A program made the translations under genes and the position numbers. DNA of 64,000 nucleotides from Rhodococcus rhodochrous. GTDB lineage: Bacteria; Actinomycetota; Actinomycetes; Mycobacteriales; Mycobacteriaceae. The stretch spans positions 2,099,444-2,163,443 of the forward strand of contig NZ_LT906450.1 in the NCBI RefSeq assembly GCF_900187265.1, in the 5' to 3' direction. Under the pieces are notes generated by a model. That model searched no databases. It was not told the DNA's origin and saw only the letters and a list, made by a program, of their open reading frames with translations. Shown in pieces: positions 1-9,397 of the stretch. Numbering within the stretch: the stretch's first letter is position 1; each line of letters begins with the position of its first letter.

Positions 1-513
1 GATCAGCAGGCCGCCCAGCTCGACCATCGTGAGCACCACGTTGGTCTTCACGCTCTCGCCGACCCCGCGGAAGTTGATCACCGCCAGGACGAGGACGAAG
101 ACCAGCGCGATCGCGGTGATCCCGACCGTGCCGGCCAGGTCGAGTCCGAATGCCTCGGCGAAGTTCGCGGCGAAAGCCCGCGCGGCAGTGGCGGCAGAGG
201 TGATGCCGGAGGACATCACGGCGAAGGCCACCAGGAAGGTCAGGAAGTGCACGCCGAACGCCTTGTGCGTGTAGAGCGCCGCTCCGGCCGCCCGGGGGTA
301 CTTCGTCACGAGCTCCAGATAGCTGAACGCCGTCACCGTCGCGACGCCGAACGCGAGGAGGAACGGCAGCCACACCACGCCGCCGACCTCGTTCGCGACC
401 TCGCCGGTGAGGGCATATATGCCCGTGCCCAGGATGTCGCCGATGACGAACAGCAGGAGCAGTCCCGGCCCGAGGACGCGGACGAGCTGGGGTGAGTCGG
501 TCGTCTCGGCCAC
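1..513 (-). CDS. APC-family amino acid permease (N-terminal part, cut by window edge)
   Basis: N-terminal 171 codons of an integral-membrane amino acid/polyamine/organocation permease; the rest lies beyond base 1. The GTG start at 513 follows a strong GGAAGGGGG Shine-Dalgarno, giving VAETTDSPQLVRVLGPGLLL. The family's first helix with its unwound glycine motif is visible (VIGDILGTGIYALTGEVANEVGG), followed by a second helix (VWLPFLLAFGVATVTAFSYLEL), the KYPRAAGAALYTHKAFG loop and two further helices. It should import an amino acid or amine across the cytoplasmic membrane; the substrate cannot be told from this part. It lies downstream of, and on the same strand as, the GAF-LuxR regulator gene, 51 bp away, so the two may be co-transcribed. 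Confidence 0.8.
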   Translation of the reverse strand, partial: MAETTDSPQLVRVLGPGLLLLFVIGDILGTGIYALTGEVANEVGGVVWLPFLLAFGVATVTAFSYLELVTKYPRAAGAALYTHKAFGVHFLTFLVAFAVMSSGITSAATAARAFAANFAEAFGLDLAGTVGITAIALVFVLVLAVINFRGVGESVKTNVVLTMVELGGLLI

Positions 514-564
514 CGCAGGCCCCCTTCCGCGCACCCCTGTCCGCCGGCGGGGGCCGGTCGGATG

Positions 565-1428
565 TCAGGGCAGCAGACCCGATTTTCGCGCGGCGACGAC
601 GGCCTCGTGACGGGAATGGACGTCGAGCTTGCTCATGGCGCTGCGCAGGTAGCTCTTCACCGTCTCGGCGCCGACCGACAGTCGCTGGGCGATCTCGGCG
701 TTACTGCACCCCAGCGCCACGTGCGAGAGCACGTCGGTCTCGCGCGGCGACAACACGACGTCCGTCGGCTCCGGCTGCGTGCCGTCGAGCACGCCGGCGA
801 GGCGGTCGGACAGCGAGCGGAGCTTCTCCTGCAGTGCCGCATCGGTCGCACCCTGCGCGAGCACCCTCAACTCGGCATGGACCTCACGGACCTGCGCGGT
901 CGTGACGGGATCGCGGTCGTCCGACGACCGTTCGAGCATCGCGAGTCGCCGGTCCACCTCGTCGCGTACCGCGATCTCGTGCGCAAGACGAGCCGCTGCC
1001 TGCGCGAACGCCGTCACCGCCCGATCGCCGACCGGCGCGCACTCGCGCGCGGCGCCGTACAGCACCGCGCGTGCCTTGCCCTCGACGAGTACCGGCACGG
1101 CGAGGATCGACCGCAACCCCTCGTACAGCACCGGACGGTCGAAGTGGTGGGTGATCGACGCGGAGCGGCCGTAGTCCGACACCGTCACCACACGGGACTC
1201 GGCGAGAACGCGACCGCCGAGCCCGGCGCGCGGCGGCACCACGACCCCGGCCAGGCTGTTGGTGCGGGTGCCGAAGAATTCGCTGAGCTGAAGCGATCCC
1301 TGCTGGACCTCGCCGGCGAAGACCACCGGCAGCTGGGCATGCGCCGCGGTGCGGCGGAGTTCTCCGCGCAGGGCATCACCGTCGCGGGGACGCAGCAGCG
1401 CCGACGAGGAGGACGACACGAACGCCAC
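565..1428 (-). CDS. GAF-domain LuxR-type transcriptional regulator
   Basis: 287-residue cytoplasmic regulator. The N-terminal two thirds read as a GAF-like sensor (for example FFGTRTNSLAGVVVPPRAGLGG and SILAVPVLVEGKARAVLYG). A central helical stretch follows, then a C-terminal LuxR/FixJ helix-turn-helix with the typical LSPRETDVLSHVALGCSN, IAQRLSVGAETVKSYLRSAM and KLDVHSRHEAV segments. GTG start at 1428. It is divergent from the acyl-CoA synthetase gene across about 108 bp, the classic layout for a regulator controlling its neighbour. Related GAF-LuxR proteins in actinobacteria often sit beside acyl-CoA or aromatic-acid metabolism genes. The ligand is unknown, and control of the neighbour is an inference from layout. 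Confidence 0.85.
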   Translation of the reverse strand: MAFVSSSSSALLRPRDGDALRGELRRTAAHAQLPVVFAGEVQQGSLQLSEFFGTRTNSLAGVVVPPRAGLGGRVLAESRVVTVSDYGRSASITHHFDRPVLYEGLRSILAVPVLVEGKARAVLYGAARECAPVGDRAVTAFAQAAARLAHEIAVRDEVDRRLAMLERSSDDRDPVTTAQVREVHAELRVLAQGATDAALQEKLRSLSDRLAGVLDGTQPEPTDVVLSPRETDVLSHVALGCSNAEIAQRLSVGAETVKSYLRSAMSKLDVHSRHEAVVAARKSGLLP

Positions 1429-1536
1429 CCCTTTCCGGGGGTATCGGGGAACATGGTGTGACTCGAATCATAGACGTCGAACGGGTGTGCTCCACAGATC
1501 ACGAACACCCTGGCCGGTACGGACGAAAGGACCACA

Positions 1537-3180
1537 ATGGGCGACACAGCGAGCCGCGTGCGGACACTGCTCGAGCGGTACGACACGGCAGACGCCTGCG
1601 CAGCCCGACTGCTGTGCGACGACCATCCCGCCGACGCGGTGGCGTTCACCGTCGTCGACGCCGACCTGAGCTCCACCGATCTCACCTACGGTGAGCTCAG
1701 CGAACGGTCGTCCCGCTTCGCCGCGGCCCTGGCGGATCTCGGTGTCGAGCCCGGCGACCACGTCGCGACGCTCATGGGCAAGTCGGCGGACCTGGTGGTC
1801 GCGGTTCTCGGCATCTGGCGTCGCGGCGCCGTGCACGTGCCGCTGTTCACCGCCTTCGCGCCGCCGGCGATCGCCTTCCGGCTCGACGCGAGCGGCACCA
1901 AGGTGGTCGTGGCCGACCGGGACCAGGCCGGCAAGCTCGCCGCCGGAGCGGATCTTCCCGCCGAGGTGTCGTGGCAGGTCGTCGTGGCCGGTGAGGGCAA
2001 CGCCGACGCGTCCGGTCGCGGAGCCCGCGACTTCCGCGAACTGGTCGACGCGCACTCGGCCGACGACCCGCGTGGCGAGGCCGTCGCCGTCGGTGCCGAC
2101 GGACGCCTGGTCCAGCTGTTCACCTCCGGCACGACCGGCACCCCCAAGGGTGTTCCCGTCCCCGTGAAGGCACTGGCGTCCTTCCACGCCTACCTGGAGT
2201 TCGGCCTCGACGTGCGCGAGGACGACGTCTTCTGGAACGCAGCCGATCCGGGATGGGCGTACGGGCTCTACTACGCGCTGCTCGGCCCGCTCGCAGCCGG
2301 TCGGCGCAGCCTCCTGCTGCACGCCGGTTTCTCGCCCGCGCTCACCTGGAAGATCCTCGACACCTTCGGGGCCACCAACTTCGCCGCGGCCCCGACGGTC
2401 TATCGCAGCCTCAAGGCCGACACCGCCGAGCACCCGCCGGTCCGGCTGCGTCGTGCCTCCTCGGCCGGTGAGCCGCTGACCCCGGACGTCCTCGAGTGGT
2501 CGCAGGAGACGCTCGGTGTCGTGGTGCGCGACCAGTACGGGCAGACCGAGCACGGCATGTTCGTCGTCGACGCGTGGGCGGACGAGCTGCGCGAGAACAC
2601 CCCGGCGCGTTCGATGGGCAAGCCCCTGCCGGGCTGGAACTGCGCGGTGCTGCGCGAGGACAGCGACGAGATCGCCGAGCCCGGTGAGGTCGGGCGCGTC
2701 GCGATCGACGTCCACGCGAGCCCGCTCGTGTGGTTCACCGGCTACGTCGACGCACCCGAGAAGACCGCCGACCGGTTCAGCGAGGACGGCCGCTGGTACC
2801 TGACCGGCGACGCCGGCAAGGTCGACGAGAACGGATTCTTCTTCTTCTCGTCCCGCGACGACGACGTGATCATCATGGCGGGCTACCGCATCGGCCCGTT
2901 CGACGTCGAATCGGTGCTCGTGATGCATCCCGACGTGATCGAGGCCGCCGTGGTGGGTCTGCCGGACGAACTGAGGGGCGAGGTCCTCGAGGCATTCGTG
3001 GTGCTGCGGGAGGGAGTCGAGGGTGACGACGCGCTCGAGGCGGAACTCCAGAAGCTCGTGAAGCAGAAGTACGCCGCCCACGCCTATCCGCGCGCGGTTC
3101 ACTTCGTTCCGCATCTGCCCAAGACGCCGAGCGGCAAGGTCCAGCGCTTCAAGTTGCGCCAGGCGGGCGCCGTCGGCTGA
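1537..3180 (+). CDS. AMP-forming acyl-CoA synthetase (acetyl/medium-chain type)
   Basis: 547 residues, ANL superfamily: activates a carboxylic acid with ATP to the acyl-AMP, then transfers it to CoA. Visible motifs in order are the P-loop-like [12 protein letters not shown] (about residue 195), [14 protein letters not shown], the adenine-binding [16 protein letters not shown] with its ATP-ribose aspartate, the hinge region RIGPFDVES and the C-terminal catalytic lysine in [15 protein letters not shown] and overall length fit acetyl-CoA or medium-chain (ACSM-like) synthetases better than long-chain ones. The substrate is not fixed by sequence alone. ATG start with AAAGGA a few bases upstream. 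Divergent from the GAF-LuxR gene. Confidence 0.88.
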   Translation: MGDTASRVRTLLERYDTADACAARLLCDDHPADAVAFTVVDADLSSTDLTYGELSERSSRFAAALADLGVEPGDHVATLMGKSADLVVAVLGIWRRGAVHVPLFTAFAPPAIAFRLDASGTKVVVADRDQAGKLAAGADLPAEVSWQVVVAGEGNADASGRGARDFRELVDAHSADDPRGEAVAVGADGRLVQLFTSGTTGTPKGVPVPVKALASFHAYLEFGLDVREDDVFWNAADPGWAYGLYYALLGPLAAGRRSLLLHAGFSPALTWKILDTFGATNFAAAPTVYRSLKADTAEHPPVRLRRASSAGEPLTPDVLEWSQETLGVVVRDQYGQTEHGMFVVDAWADELRENTPARSMGKPLPGWNCAVLREDSDEIAEPGEVGRVAIDVHASPLVWFTGYVDAPEKTADRFSEDGRWYLTGDAGKVDENGFFFFSSRDDDVIIMAGYRIGPFDVESVLVMHPDVIEAAVVGLPDELRGEVLEAFVVLREGVEGDDALEAELQKLVKQKYAAHAYPRAVHFVPHLPKTPSGKVQRFKLRQAGAVG

Positions 3181-3245
3181 TCGGTGCACGGCGACCCGAT
3201 CGGTGGATGACAGGGGAGCGGGGCGCGGCAGCTAATCTGGAAGTC

Positions 3246-4103
3246 ATGGCTACCCGCGCTCCGCTCGTCCCCGGCACTCCGACTCCCATCCGGGAGGTGC
3301 CCGCGTCGATCGAACGGCCGGAGTACGTGTGGAAGCCCACGGCGAAGGAAGGCAACGAGCCGTGGGTGCAGACACCCGAGACGATCGAGAAGATGCGACT
3401 CGCATCGAAGATCGCCGCGCAGGCCCTCGTGGAGGCCGGTAAGGCCGTCGCGCCGGGCGTGACCACCGACGAGATCGACCGCGTCGCGCACGAGTACATG
3501 TGCGACCACGGCGCCTACCCGTCGACCCTCGGCTACCGCGGCTTCACCAAGTCGTGCTGCACCTCGCTCAACGAGGTCATCTGCCACGGCATCCCCGACT
3601 CGACCGTCGTCCAGGACGGCGACATCGTCAACATCGACGTGACCGCCTACATCGACGGCGTCCACGGCGACACCAACGCGACCTTCCTGGCCGGCGACGT
3701 CTCCGAGGAGGTCCGCCTGCTCGTCGATCGCACCCGCGAGGCGACGATGCGCGGCATCAAGGCGGTCAAGCCGGGCCGGGCCCTCAACGTCATCGGGCGG
3801 GTCATCGAGTCCTACGCCAACCGCTTCGGTTACGGCGTCGTCCGCGACTTCACCGGCCACGGCATCGGCGAGACCTTCCACAACGGCCTGGTGATCCTGC
3901 ACTACGACCGGCCCGACATCGACACGATCATCGAACCCGGCATGGTGTTCACCATCGAACCGATGATCAACCTCGGTACGCCCGACTACGAGATCTGGGA
4001 GGACGGCTGGACGGTCGTCACCAAGGACCGCAAGTGGACCGCGCAGTTCGAGCACACCATCGTCGTCACCGACACCGGCGCCGAGATCCTCACCCTGCCG
4101 TGA
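3246..4103 (+). CDS. map: Methionine aminopeptidase, type I
   Basis: 285 residues, cytoplasmic; removes the initiator methionine from nascent proteins. All five metal ligands of the pita-bread fold are present: D131, D142, H205, E238 and E269, within [41 protein letters not shown] and QFEHTIVV. An N-terminal extension of about 40 residues carrying PxxPxR-like sequence matches mycobacterial MapB (also 285 residues). The ATG at 3246 is chosen for that match; an in-frame upstream start at 3207 exists but adds no conserved sequence. The gene ends in front of a strong hairpin shared with the convergent ABC permease gene. Confidence 0.95.
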   Translation: MATRAPLVPGTPTPIREVPASIERPEYVWKPTAKEGNEPWVQTPETIEKMRLASKIAAQALVEAGKAVAPGVTTDEIDRVAHEYMCDHGAYPSTLGYRGFTKSCCTSLNEVICHGIPDSTVVQDGDIVNIDVTAYIDGVHGDTNATFLAGDVSEEVRLLVDRTREATMRGIKAVKPGRALNVIGRVIESYANRFGYGVVRDFTGHGIGETFHNGLVILHYDRPDIDTIIEPGMVFTIEPMINLGTPDYEIWEDGWTVVTKDRKWTAQFEHTIVVTDTGAEILTLP

Positions 4104-4128
4104 CGTCCGGTCGCTGAGCGAGCACGGA

Positions 4129-4163
4129 GTTCGGCCCCGACCCGGAAGGGGTCGGGGCCGAAC
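4129..4163. terminator. Strong hairpin between convergent map and ABC permease genes
   Basis: Perfect 15-bp inverted repeat (4129-4143 and 4149-4163; arm GTTCGGCCCCGACCC) with a 5-nt loop, 26 bp after the map stop and 22 bp from the stop of the gene on the other strand. No long U-tract on either side. It probably acts as a bidirectional terminator or 3' end stabiliser. Confidence 0.8.
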
Positions 4164-4184
4164 GTGTTCCGGAAGGGGACCGAT

Positions 4185-4919
4185 CTAGGGTGCCGCGTTG
4201 CGGGCGACCTGCCAGGTCGCAACCGTGCACACCGCGGCCACCAGCAGGGGGAGGACCACCAGGGTCGTCGTCGGCGACGCATCGACGATCCACGACCACA
4301 GCGACGACCACGACCGGGTCCACGTGACGAGGATCGCGGCGAGACCGCCGATCACCACGACGGACGCGGCGGCCGTCAGCAGACCCGTTGTGCGCCAACG
4401 GTGCTGGATGGCCCCGATGAGCATCGACAGCGCGACGATCAGGAGCATCGTGGCGAGGAAGCCCAGGAACTGCACCACGGAACTGTCGGTGACGAACCGC
4501 AGGATCCCGAACATCCGCATGTTCACCCCCCAGCCCCCGGTTGCGGCCTCGAGCACCGAGAGGATCTGGAAACCGAGCGCGAACACCGTGGACTGGACCA
4601 CCGCGATCGCCACGATCGACTGCATGTAGTGCGATCGCGTGGAACCGAGACGTAGTGCGAACGAGAACATCTGGGTCATCGCCAGCAGATAGAACGCGAC
4701 GACGAAGCCGTAGACCGACAATATGCTGCCGGTCACGTTGTACTCCGCACCCGTGTCGACGAGCGAGAAGATCACCCACGGGATCAGCGCCGAGGTGATC
4801 AGCAGTCCGACGGGCCACGCGACGAGCAGCGGCCACGAGACGAGTTGCAGGCGGGCGACGGACAGGACGCGTGCCGCCCCGGTGACGACCGGGGCGGGGA
4901 GCGGGATCGCGGTGGTCAC
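4185..4919 (-). CDS. ABC transporter permease subunit
   Basis: 244 residues with about six predicted membrane helices (for example LLVAWPVGLLITSALIPWVIFSL, GFVVAFYLLAMTQMFSFALRLG, FLGFLATMLLIVALSMLIGAI). GTG start at 4919 overlaps the stop of the ATPase gene (GTGA). It forms the membrane part of a small ABC exporter with the preceding ATPase. The trio GntR(YtrA)-ATPase-permease resembles the ytr-type systems of Firmicutes that respond to cell-wall antibiotics. The substrate is unknown. No family-specific motif is recognisable beyond the hydrophobic pattern. Confidence 0.75.
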   Translation of the reverse strand: MTTAIPLPAPVVTGAARVLSVARLQLVSWPLLVAWPVGLLITSALIPWVIFSLVDTGAEYNVTGSILSVYGFVVAFYLLAMTQMFSFALRLGSTRSHYMQSIVAIAVVQSTVFALGFQILSVLEAATGGWGVNMRMFGILRFVTDSSVVQFLGFLATMLLIVALSMLIGAIQHRWRTTGLLTAAASVVVIGGLAAILVTWTRSWSSLWSWIVDASPTTTLVVLPLLVAAVCTVATWQVARNAAP

Positions 4920-5821
4920 AGCGATGCCTCCTCGTTCGTCGTGACGGTCTCGGGTGTCCGGTGGAGGTGGACCACGAGCTCCTGGAGCGAGATCGGTTGC
5001 ACGTCCACACGTCCGGAGGGGTGGGGGAGCTCGTCCGGGTCGTTGCGGAGGAAGGTCGTGCGGGCGATACCGCCGAGGCTTTCCGTGTGCAGGACGGTGC
5101 TGTCGCCGACGATCCGCGCCACTTCGTCCGCCGGCCCGGTCGCCCGGGCGGCGCGGGTGCGCAGCGTGTCGGCGTCCTCGTCGACGACGAGATGCCCGCG
5201 GTCGAGCACGAGGATGTGTTCGAGCAGGTCGGCGGCCTCGTCGATCAGGTGGGTCGACAGCACGATCGTGCGCGGCCGCTCCGCGTAGTCGAGCAGCAGT
5301 TCGTCGTAGAACATCTGCCGGGCCACGGCGTCGAGGCCCAGATACGGCTCGTCGAAGACCGTCACCGGTGCGCGCGACGCGAGACCCACCACGATGCCCA
5401 GTGCGGAACTCATGCCGCGGGAGAGCTTCTTGACCTTGCGACCGCAGGGCAGCGCGAACTTGTCGGCCAGCCGCTCGGCGTACTCCCGATCCCACAGCGG
5501 CAGAAGCAGTTCCGCCGAGGCGAGTACGTGCCCGACGCGCATGTCGTCGGGATAGCGCTGGGTGTCGGCGACGAAGCACAACTGCTGGAGCACCGCGGTG
5601 TTCTCGTACGGGTCGGCCCCGAACACCTCGACGCTGCCGGTCGTGGGACGCATGTGGCCTGCGAGCAACTGCATCAGGGTGGTCTTGCCGGCGCCGTTGC
5701 GGCCGAGCAGGCCGTAGATCGTGTTCCGGTGGAGTGTGAAGTCGGCGTCGGTGAGGGCGGCGACGTCGCCGAACCGCATGCCGAGGTGACGTGCGCGGGC
5801 GACGGGTGGAGTGAGGGTCAT
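4916..5821 (-). CDS. ABC transporter ATP-binding protein
   Basis: 301 residues. Walker A GRNGAGKTT (about residue 38), Q-loop region FVADTQRYPDDMRVGHVL, a degenerate signature LSRGMSSALGIVVGLASRAP, Walker B VTVFDEPYLGLDA and switch histidine STHLIDEAADLLEH. The C-terminal extension of about 80 residues is typical of exporter-type (DrrA/CcmA-like) ATPases. The ATG at 5821 overlaps the stop of the GntR regulator (ATGA), and its own stop overlaps the permease start, so the three genes form one translationally coupled operon. Confidence 0.9.
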   Translation of the reverse strand: MTLTPPVARARHLGMRFGDVAALTDADFTLHRNTIYGLLGRNGAGKTTLMQLLAGHMRPTTGSVEVFGADPYENTAVLQQLCFVADTQRYPDDMRVGHVLASAELLLPLWDREYAERLADKFALPCGRKVKKLSRGMSSALGIVVGLASRAPVTVFDEPYLGLDAVARQMFYDELLLDYAERPRTIVLSTHLIDEAADLLEHILVLDRGHLVVDEDADTLRTRAARATGPADEVARIVGDSTVLHTESLGGIARTTFLRNDPDELPHPSGRVDVQPISLQELVVHLHRTPETVTTNEEASL

Positions 5822-6180
5822 ACGTGCTCCCGTGTGTCGAGCATGGACTTGAGCTCGTCGATGCCGATTCCGAGTTTCTCGGCCTCGAGGACGAGCGGGA
5901 CGACGTACTGCTGGGCGAACCGATCCCGTCGGCGGGCGATCAGCTTGTCGCGAGCGCCGGTGGTGACGAACATGCCGATTCCTCGCTTCTTGTAGAGGAT
6001 TCCGTCGGCTACCAGGGCGTTGAGGCCCTTCGCGGCCGTGGCCGGGTTGATGCGGTGGAAGGCGGCGAGCTCGTTCGTCGAGGGAACCTGCGATTCCTCC
6101 GCGAGGCTGCCGTCGACGATCGAGTTCTCGATGAGCTCGGCGATCTGTTGGAAGAGGGGCTTGCCCTCGTCGTTCAGCAC
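5818..6180 (-). CDS. GntR-family (YtrA-type) transcriptional regulator
   Basis: 120 residues, the short YtrA subclass of GntR: an N-terminal winged helix (PLFQQIAELIENSIVDGSL, VPSTNELAAFHRINPATAAK, LVADGILYKKRGIGMFVT) and a short helical C-terminal dimerisation tail instead of a large effector domain. First gene of the regulator-ATPase-permease operon. The GTG at 6180 lacks an obvious ribosome site. A 9-bp inverted repeat 31 bp upstream overlaps a good sigma-70-like promoter, so autorepression released by a ligand or stress is likely. The inducer is unknown. Confidence 0.88.
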   Translation of the reverse strand: MLNDEGKPLFQQIAELIENSIVDGSLAEESQVPSTNELAAFHRINPATAAKGLNALVADGILYKKRGIGMFVTTGARDKLIARRRDRFAQQYVVPLVLEAEKLGIGIDELKSMLDTREHV

Positions 6181-6210
6181 GACGCCCCGGGACCCGAGGG
6201 CGGGTGCATC

Positions 6211-6234
6211 GGTTCATTACTCATATAATGAACC
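6211..6234. promoter_or_regulatory. Candidate operator of the YtrA-type GntR regulator
   Basis: Perfect inverted repeat with arms GGTTCATTA and TAATGAACC separated by 6 bp. It covers the -10 element and expected transcription start of the minus-strand promoter (6232-6260). It also contains TATAAT at 6224-6229 on the plus strand, toward the gene at 6299. AT-rich in a GC-rich background. A GntR operator by position and symmetry; this is inferred. Confidence 0.7.
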
Positions 6235-6260
6235 ATAGAACCTTGTCGTCGATACGGCAA
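6232..6260 (-). promoter_or_regulatory. Sigma-70-like promoter of the GntR-ABC operon
   Basis: On the minus strand TTGCCG (6255-6260) and TATGGT (6232-6237) are spaced by exactly 17 bp, and the expected start near 6225 falls inside the inverted repeat. The leader to the GTG at 6180 would be about 45 nt. Confidence 0.55.
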
Positions 6261-6298
6261 GAGGCCGGGCACACACTGCGGCCATGTAGCGTTTGCCC

Positions 6299-6865
6299 AT
6301 GGAATCGAGGACGGTGACCACGCCCGGTGGGGACGTGCAGGTTCGGATCGGCGGCCCCGAAAGTCGTTACACGGTGCTGCTCTTCCCCGACGCGGGGGAG
6401 GACGCGGGCGTGTACGACGTCGTGTGCGAGCGCCTGTACACGTCCGACCTGCGGACGATCGTGGTCGAGAAGATCGACGGACTCGCGCCCGCCGACGTGT
6501 TCGCCCTACTGGACGCCCTCGCCCTGCCCTGGGTTCATCTGGCGGGCAGCGGTGCGGGAGCCGAGCTGGCGTGGGCCGTCGCCGCAGGGCGCTTCGGACG
6601 GTTCGCGAGCCTGGTGGTCGCCGACCGCGGCCATCCCGCGGTCCCGGATCGCGACGGCACCGTGCGCGACGCGTCGGCGCCGCCCGCGGAGGTGCCCACC
6701 ACGATCGTCGTGGGCGATGTCTCGCGCCGCCCCGAAGCGGACGCATCGATGCGCTACGTGACGGGGGAGTTCCGGGTGGTCGAACTCGCCGGCGTGGCCA
6801 ATGTGCCCGCCGAGGCGCCCACCGACTTCGCGTCCGCGATCGCGCTGCGCACCGGAAGCTGGTGA
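6299..6865 (+). CDS. Alpha/beta-hydrolase-fold protein lacking catalytic residues
   Basis: 188 residues, shorter than typical hydrolases (250-300). The fold is recognisable from strand-turn-helix segments: YTVLLFPDAGEDAGVYD, then the elbow WVHLAGSGAGAELAWAVA, then SLVVADRG. In the elbow the usual G-x-S-x-G reads G83-S-G85-A-G87, so glycine replaces the nucleophile. Near the C-terminus the usual GxGHxPxxEAP segment reads GVANVPAEAP, with asparagine (N168) where the catalytic histidine belongs. It is therefore probably a non-catalytic member, perhaps a binding or regulatory protein. ATG start chosen; an in-frame TTG lies 6 bp upstream. It faces away from the GntR operon and shares the 6211-6234 region. 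Confidence 0.6.
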   Translation: MESRTVTTPGGDVQVRIGGPESRYTVLLFPDAGEDAGVYDVVCERLYTSDLRTIVVEKIDGLAPADVFALLDALALPWVHLAGSGAGAELAWAVAAGRFGRFASLVVADRGHPAVPDRDGTVRDASAPPAEVPTTIVVGDVSRRPEADASMRYVTGEFRVVELAGVANVPAEAPTDFASAIALRTGSW

Positions 6866-6956
6866 GACGCGTGTGGCCTGCGGCCCGGAGAAGGCGGCAG
6901 GCCACACGGCGCTGATGAGTCGGTCCGAGAACCGGAAGTTCGTCGGATCCAGGGGA

Positions 6957-8330
6957 TCAGAGGCCCAGCAGGGCGTTCTCGACGAGTTCGGGCAGCGCCG
7001 GGTGGATCCAGTACTGGCCGGTCGCCATCTCCCGCGCGGGCAGACCGAACGACATCGCCTGGATGAGCGGCTGGATGACCGTGGACGCCTGGGCCCCGAT
7101 GATGTGGGCGCCGAGCAGCAGACCCGTCGACCGGTCGGCGATCAACTTGCAGAAGCCTTCGGTGTCCTCCATGGCCCAGCCGTAGGCGACGTTCCCGTAG
7201 TCCTGGATCTTGACGGAGATGTCGTATCCCGCCTCCCGTGCCTCGGCCTCGGTGAGCCCGACCGACGCGATCTGCGGATCGGTGAACACCGCGGAGGGGA
7301 CGTAGCGGTGGTCCGTCCGCTGCAGCCCCGCGGTGTCGCCGCTCCACGCGTCGTGCAGCAGGTTGTGCTGGACGACCCGCGCCTCGTGGTTGGCCACGTG
7401 CTTGAGTTGGTAGGGCGACGACACGTCGCCGAGCGCGAACACGCCCGCAGCGGACGTGCGCTGGAACTCGTCGACCACGATCCGGCCCTTCGTATCGAGT
7501 TCGATGCCGGCCGCCGCGGCGTCGAGCAGGTCTCCGTTGGGCTGCCGGCCCGTCGCGACGAGCAGCGTATCGCCGCTGACGACGGTGCCGTCGGCGAGTT
7601 CGACCTCCACACCGTCACCGACCGGACGGAACTCCCGGGCGGGGTTGGCGAGGTGCACGTCCCACTTGGCCGCGGCGAGCGCCGTGAACCGCTCGGAGAC
7701 GTCGGCGTCGAGATGCCGCAGCAGACGGTCGGTCCGCGCGATCACCGACACCCGCGTGCCGAGCGCCGAGAAGACGTGGGCGAACTCCATCGCGATGAAG
7801 CCCGTCCCGAGGATCACGAGGGACTCGGGCAGTTTCGGTAGCCGCATGACGTCGTCGCTCGTGTGATATCTCACACCGGAATCGAGTACGTCCCGCGGGA
7901 TCGCGGGCCGCGAACCGGCGGCGACGACCACCTGATCCGCGGTGATGACCTCTCCGGTTCCGGTATCGATGCGGCGTTCGCCGACGAACCTCGCGTGACC
8001 GTCGTAGACGATGACGTTCGCGCAGTCCTCGCGGCGGTAGCGCTCACCGCCCGCAGCGATGGGATCGATGCGGCCGAAGACCCGGTCGACGATGTCGTTC
8101 CACCGCACCCCGTCGATCGACGCGTCGATGCCGTACTTCGAAGCGGTGCGGACCGTGTGGGCGACCTCCGCGGCGTAGACGTACATCTTCGTGGGGATGC
8201 AGCCCACGTTGAGGCAGGTGCCCCCGAAGGTGCCTTCTTCGAGGAGGGCGACGCGCTTCCCGTCGTACCGCTCGTCGAGGATCGAGTTCCCCGATCCTGT
8301 GCCGATGATCGCGAGGTCGTAGTGGGTCAC
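6957..8330 (-). CDS. mtr: Mycothione reductase
   Basis: 457 residues, FAD/NAD(P)H-dependent pyridine nucleotide-disulfide oxidoreductase that reduces mycothiol disulfide, the actinobacterial counterpart of glutathione reductase. Seen: N-terminal FAD motif IIGTGSGN (GxGxxG), redox pair C39-x4-C44 in [12 protein letters not shown](P)H-binding [19 protein letters not shown], second FAD motif VFALGDVSS, and the C-terminal base HPALPE (H443, E448). The GTG start at 8330 overlaps the stop of the upstream hydrolase. In M. tuberculosis mtr (Rv2855) also follows a hydrolase gene (Rv2854), which supports the mycothione over dihydrolipoamide assignment. Confidence 0.9.
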   Translation of the reverse strand: MTHYDLAIIGTGSGNSILDERYDGKRVALLEEGTFGGTCLNVGCIPTKMYVYAAEVAHTVRTASKYGIDASIDGVRWNDIVDRVFGRIDPIAAGGERYRREDCANVIVYDGHARFVGERRIDTGTGEVITADQVVVAAGSRPAIPRDVLDSGVRYHTSDDVMRLPKLPESLVILGTGFIAMEFAHVFSALGTRVSVIARTDRLLRHLDADVSERFTALAAAKWDVHLANPAREFRPVGDGVEVELADGTVVSGDTLLVATGRQPNGDLLDAAAAGIELDTKGRIVVDEFQRTSAAGVFALGDVSSPYQLKHVANHEARVVQHNLLHDAWSGDTAGLQRTDHRYVPSAVFTDPQIASVGLTEAEAREAGYDISVKIQDYGNVAYGWAMEDTEGFCKLIADRSTGLLLGAHIIGAQASTVIQPLIQAMSFGLPAREMATGQYWIHPALPELVENALLGL

Positions 8331-9394
8331 GCGTGCTCTCCCATGGGTCGGTGCAGTACGGAAACGGTGGCGGAGCCGGCGGAGTCGTCCGCGGGATCGG
8401 GTGCGGAGGTGTCCGCCTTGCCCGCTCCGTCCAACCATTCCAGCCACAGGTCCAATTCCCGGAAGGCCTCCGCCAGGGGACCGGGTGTGGACAGGAACAC
8501 GTCGTGCCGGGCACCGTCGATCGGCACGATCGTCGTGCGGTTGCCCAGGCATCCCGCCCATCGGGCTATCTGGCGGACGTCGAGAACCGCGTCGACGGTG
8601 TCGACGCTCGCGTCGTACTTCGGAGCGGAACGCGAGGCACCGGACCGCAGGATCAGCGACGGCACCCCGATGTCGAGCCCGCGGTGCAGGACGGCCTGGC
8701 CCCGCCGCACGGCACGCAACCAGCCGAACCGGACGGGGAAGCCGGTCAGGGGCTTCCAGTCGAGGTCGTAGCGCCAGCCGTCGGTCTGCAGGCTGCGGCC
8801 GTAGGCCTCGGTCTTCGGCAGCGGGATGAGCGCGCGGGGCCGGAGGCGGCCGACGACGTCGATGGCCGACGTGCCGACATTGCGCAGGTAGGACGGCCCC
8901 TGCAGGTCGAACCACGGACTGTTCAGGACGAGACCCACGATGCCCGTCGCGGCCACCCCGCCGGGCCGGCGACGGAGCCGGTCGAGCCACAACGGCAGAA
9001 CCAGCCCGCCCGTCGAGTGGGCCGCCAGCAGCACGCCTCCACCGACCTCCTCGCGCACCACGCGCAGCGCCTCGTCGAGCTCGGCGTCGTAGTGGGAGAG
9101 GTCGGTGACGAAGTGAGGGGTGTGCCCGGGTGCCCGAGAGCGGCCGCATTTGCGCAGGTCCAGCGCGAAGAAGCGGTAGCCGCGCGCCGCGAAGTGCTCC
9201 GCGAGGTGCTGTTGGAAGAAGTAGTCGGTGAAGCCGTGGACGTAGAGCACCGCACGGTCGGGAAGGTCGGTGGTCGTCGGCTGGTAGCGCACCAGGGTCG
9301 CCGAGATCTCGCCTTCGCCGTCGGGGTCGGTGCCCAGCGGTAGTTCGAGCTGCTCGTAGCCGTCTCCGAGGACGTCAGGACGCCAAGTAGTCAC
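8327..9394 (-). CDS. Alpha/beta hydrolase, co-transcribed with mycothione reductase
   Basis: About 355 residues, monoacylglycerol-lipase-like (serine aminopeptidase S33 type). Oxyanion-side [20 protein letters not shown], nucleophile elbow AAHSTGG (Ser near residue 127), and a C-terminal GARHDVFLS with the likely catalytic histidine. Natural substrate unknown; the conserved pairing with mtr suggests a link to lipid or thiol stress but does not prove it. Two in-frame GTG starts exist, 9400 and 9394. I prefer 9394 because TAGGGT (9401-9406, minus strand) lies exactly 6 nt before it, the spacing of a leaderless transcript. No ribosome site is seen for either. Confidence 0.82.
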   Translation of the reverse strand: MTTWRPDVLGDGYEQLELPLGTDPDGEGEISATLVRYQPTTTDLPDRAVLYVHGFTDYFFQQHLAEHFAARGYRFFALDLRKCGRSRAPGHTPHFVTDLSHYDAELDEALRVVREEVGGGVLLAAHSTGGLVLPLWLDRLRRRPGGVAATGIVGLVLNSPWFDLQGPSYLRNVGTSAIDVVGRLRPRALIPLPKTEAYGRSLQTDGWRYDLDWKPLTGFPVRFGWLRAVRRGQAVLHRGLDIGVPSLILRSGASRSAPKYDASVDTVDAVLDVRQIARWAGCLGNRTTIVPIDGARHDVFLSTPGPLAEAFRELDLWLEWLDGAGKADTSAPDPADDSAGSATVSVLHRPMGEHA

Positions 9395-9397
9395 TAT

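Noticed and set aside
3207-3245. Earlier in-frame start for map
   Set aside because: The extra 13 residues do not resemble the family, while the ATG at 3246 gives the length of mycobacterial MapB.
8331-9149. Fusion of the hydrolase region with mycothione reductase in one 730-codon frame
   Set aside because: The upstream part is a wrong-frame reading of the hydrolase gene; a GTG at 8330 starts the reductase precisely at its FAD motif.
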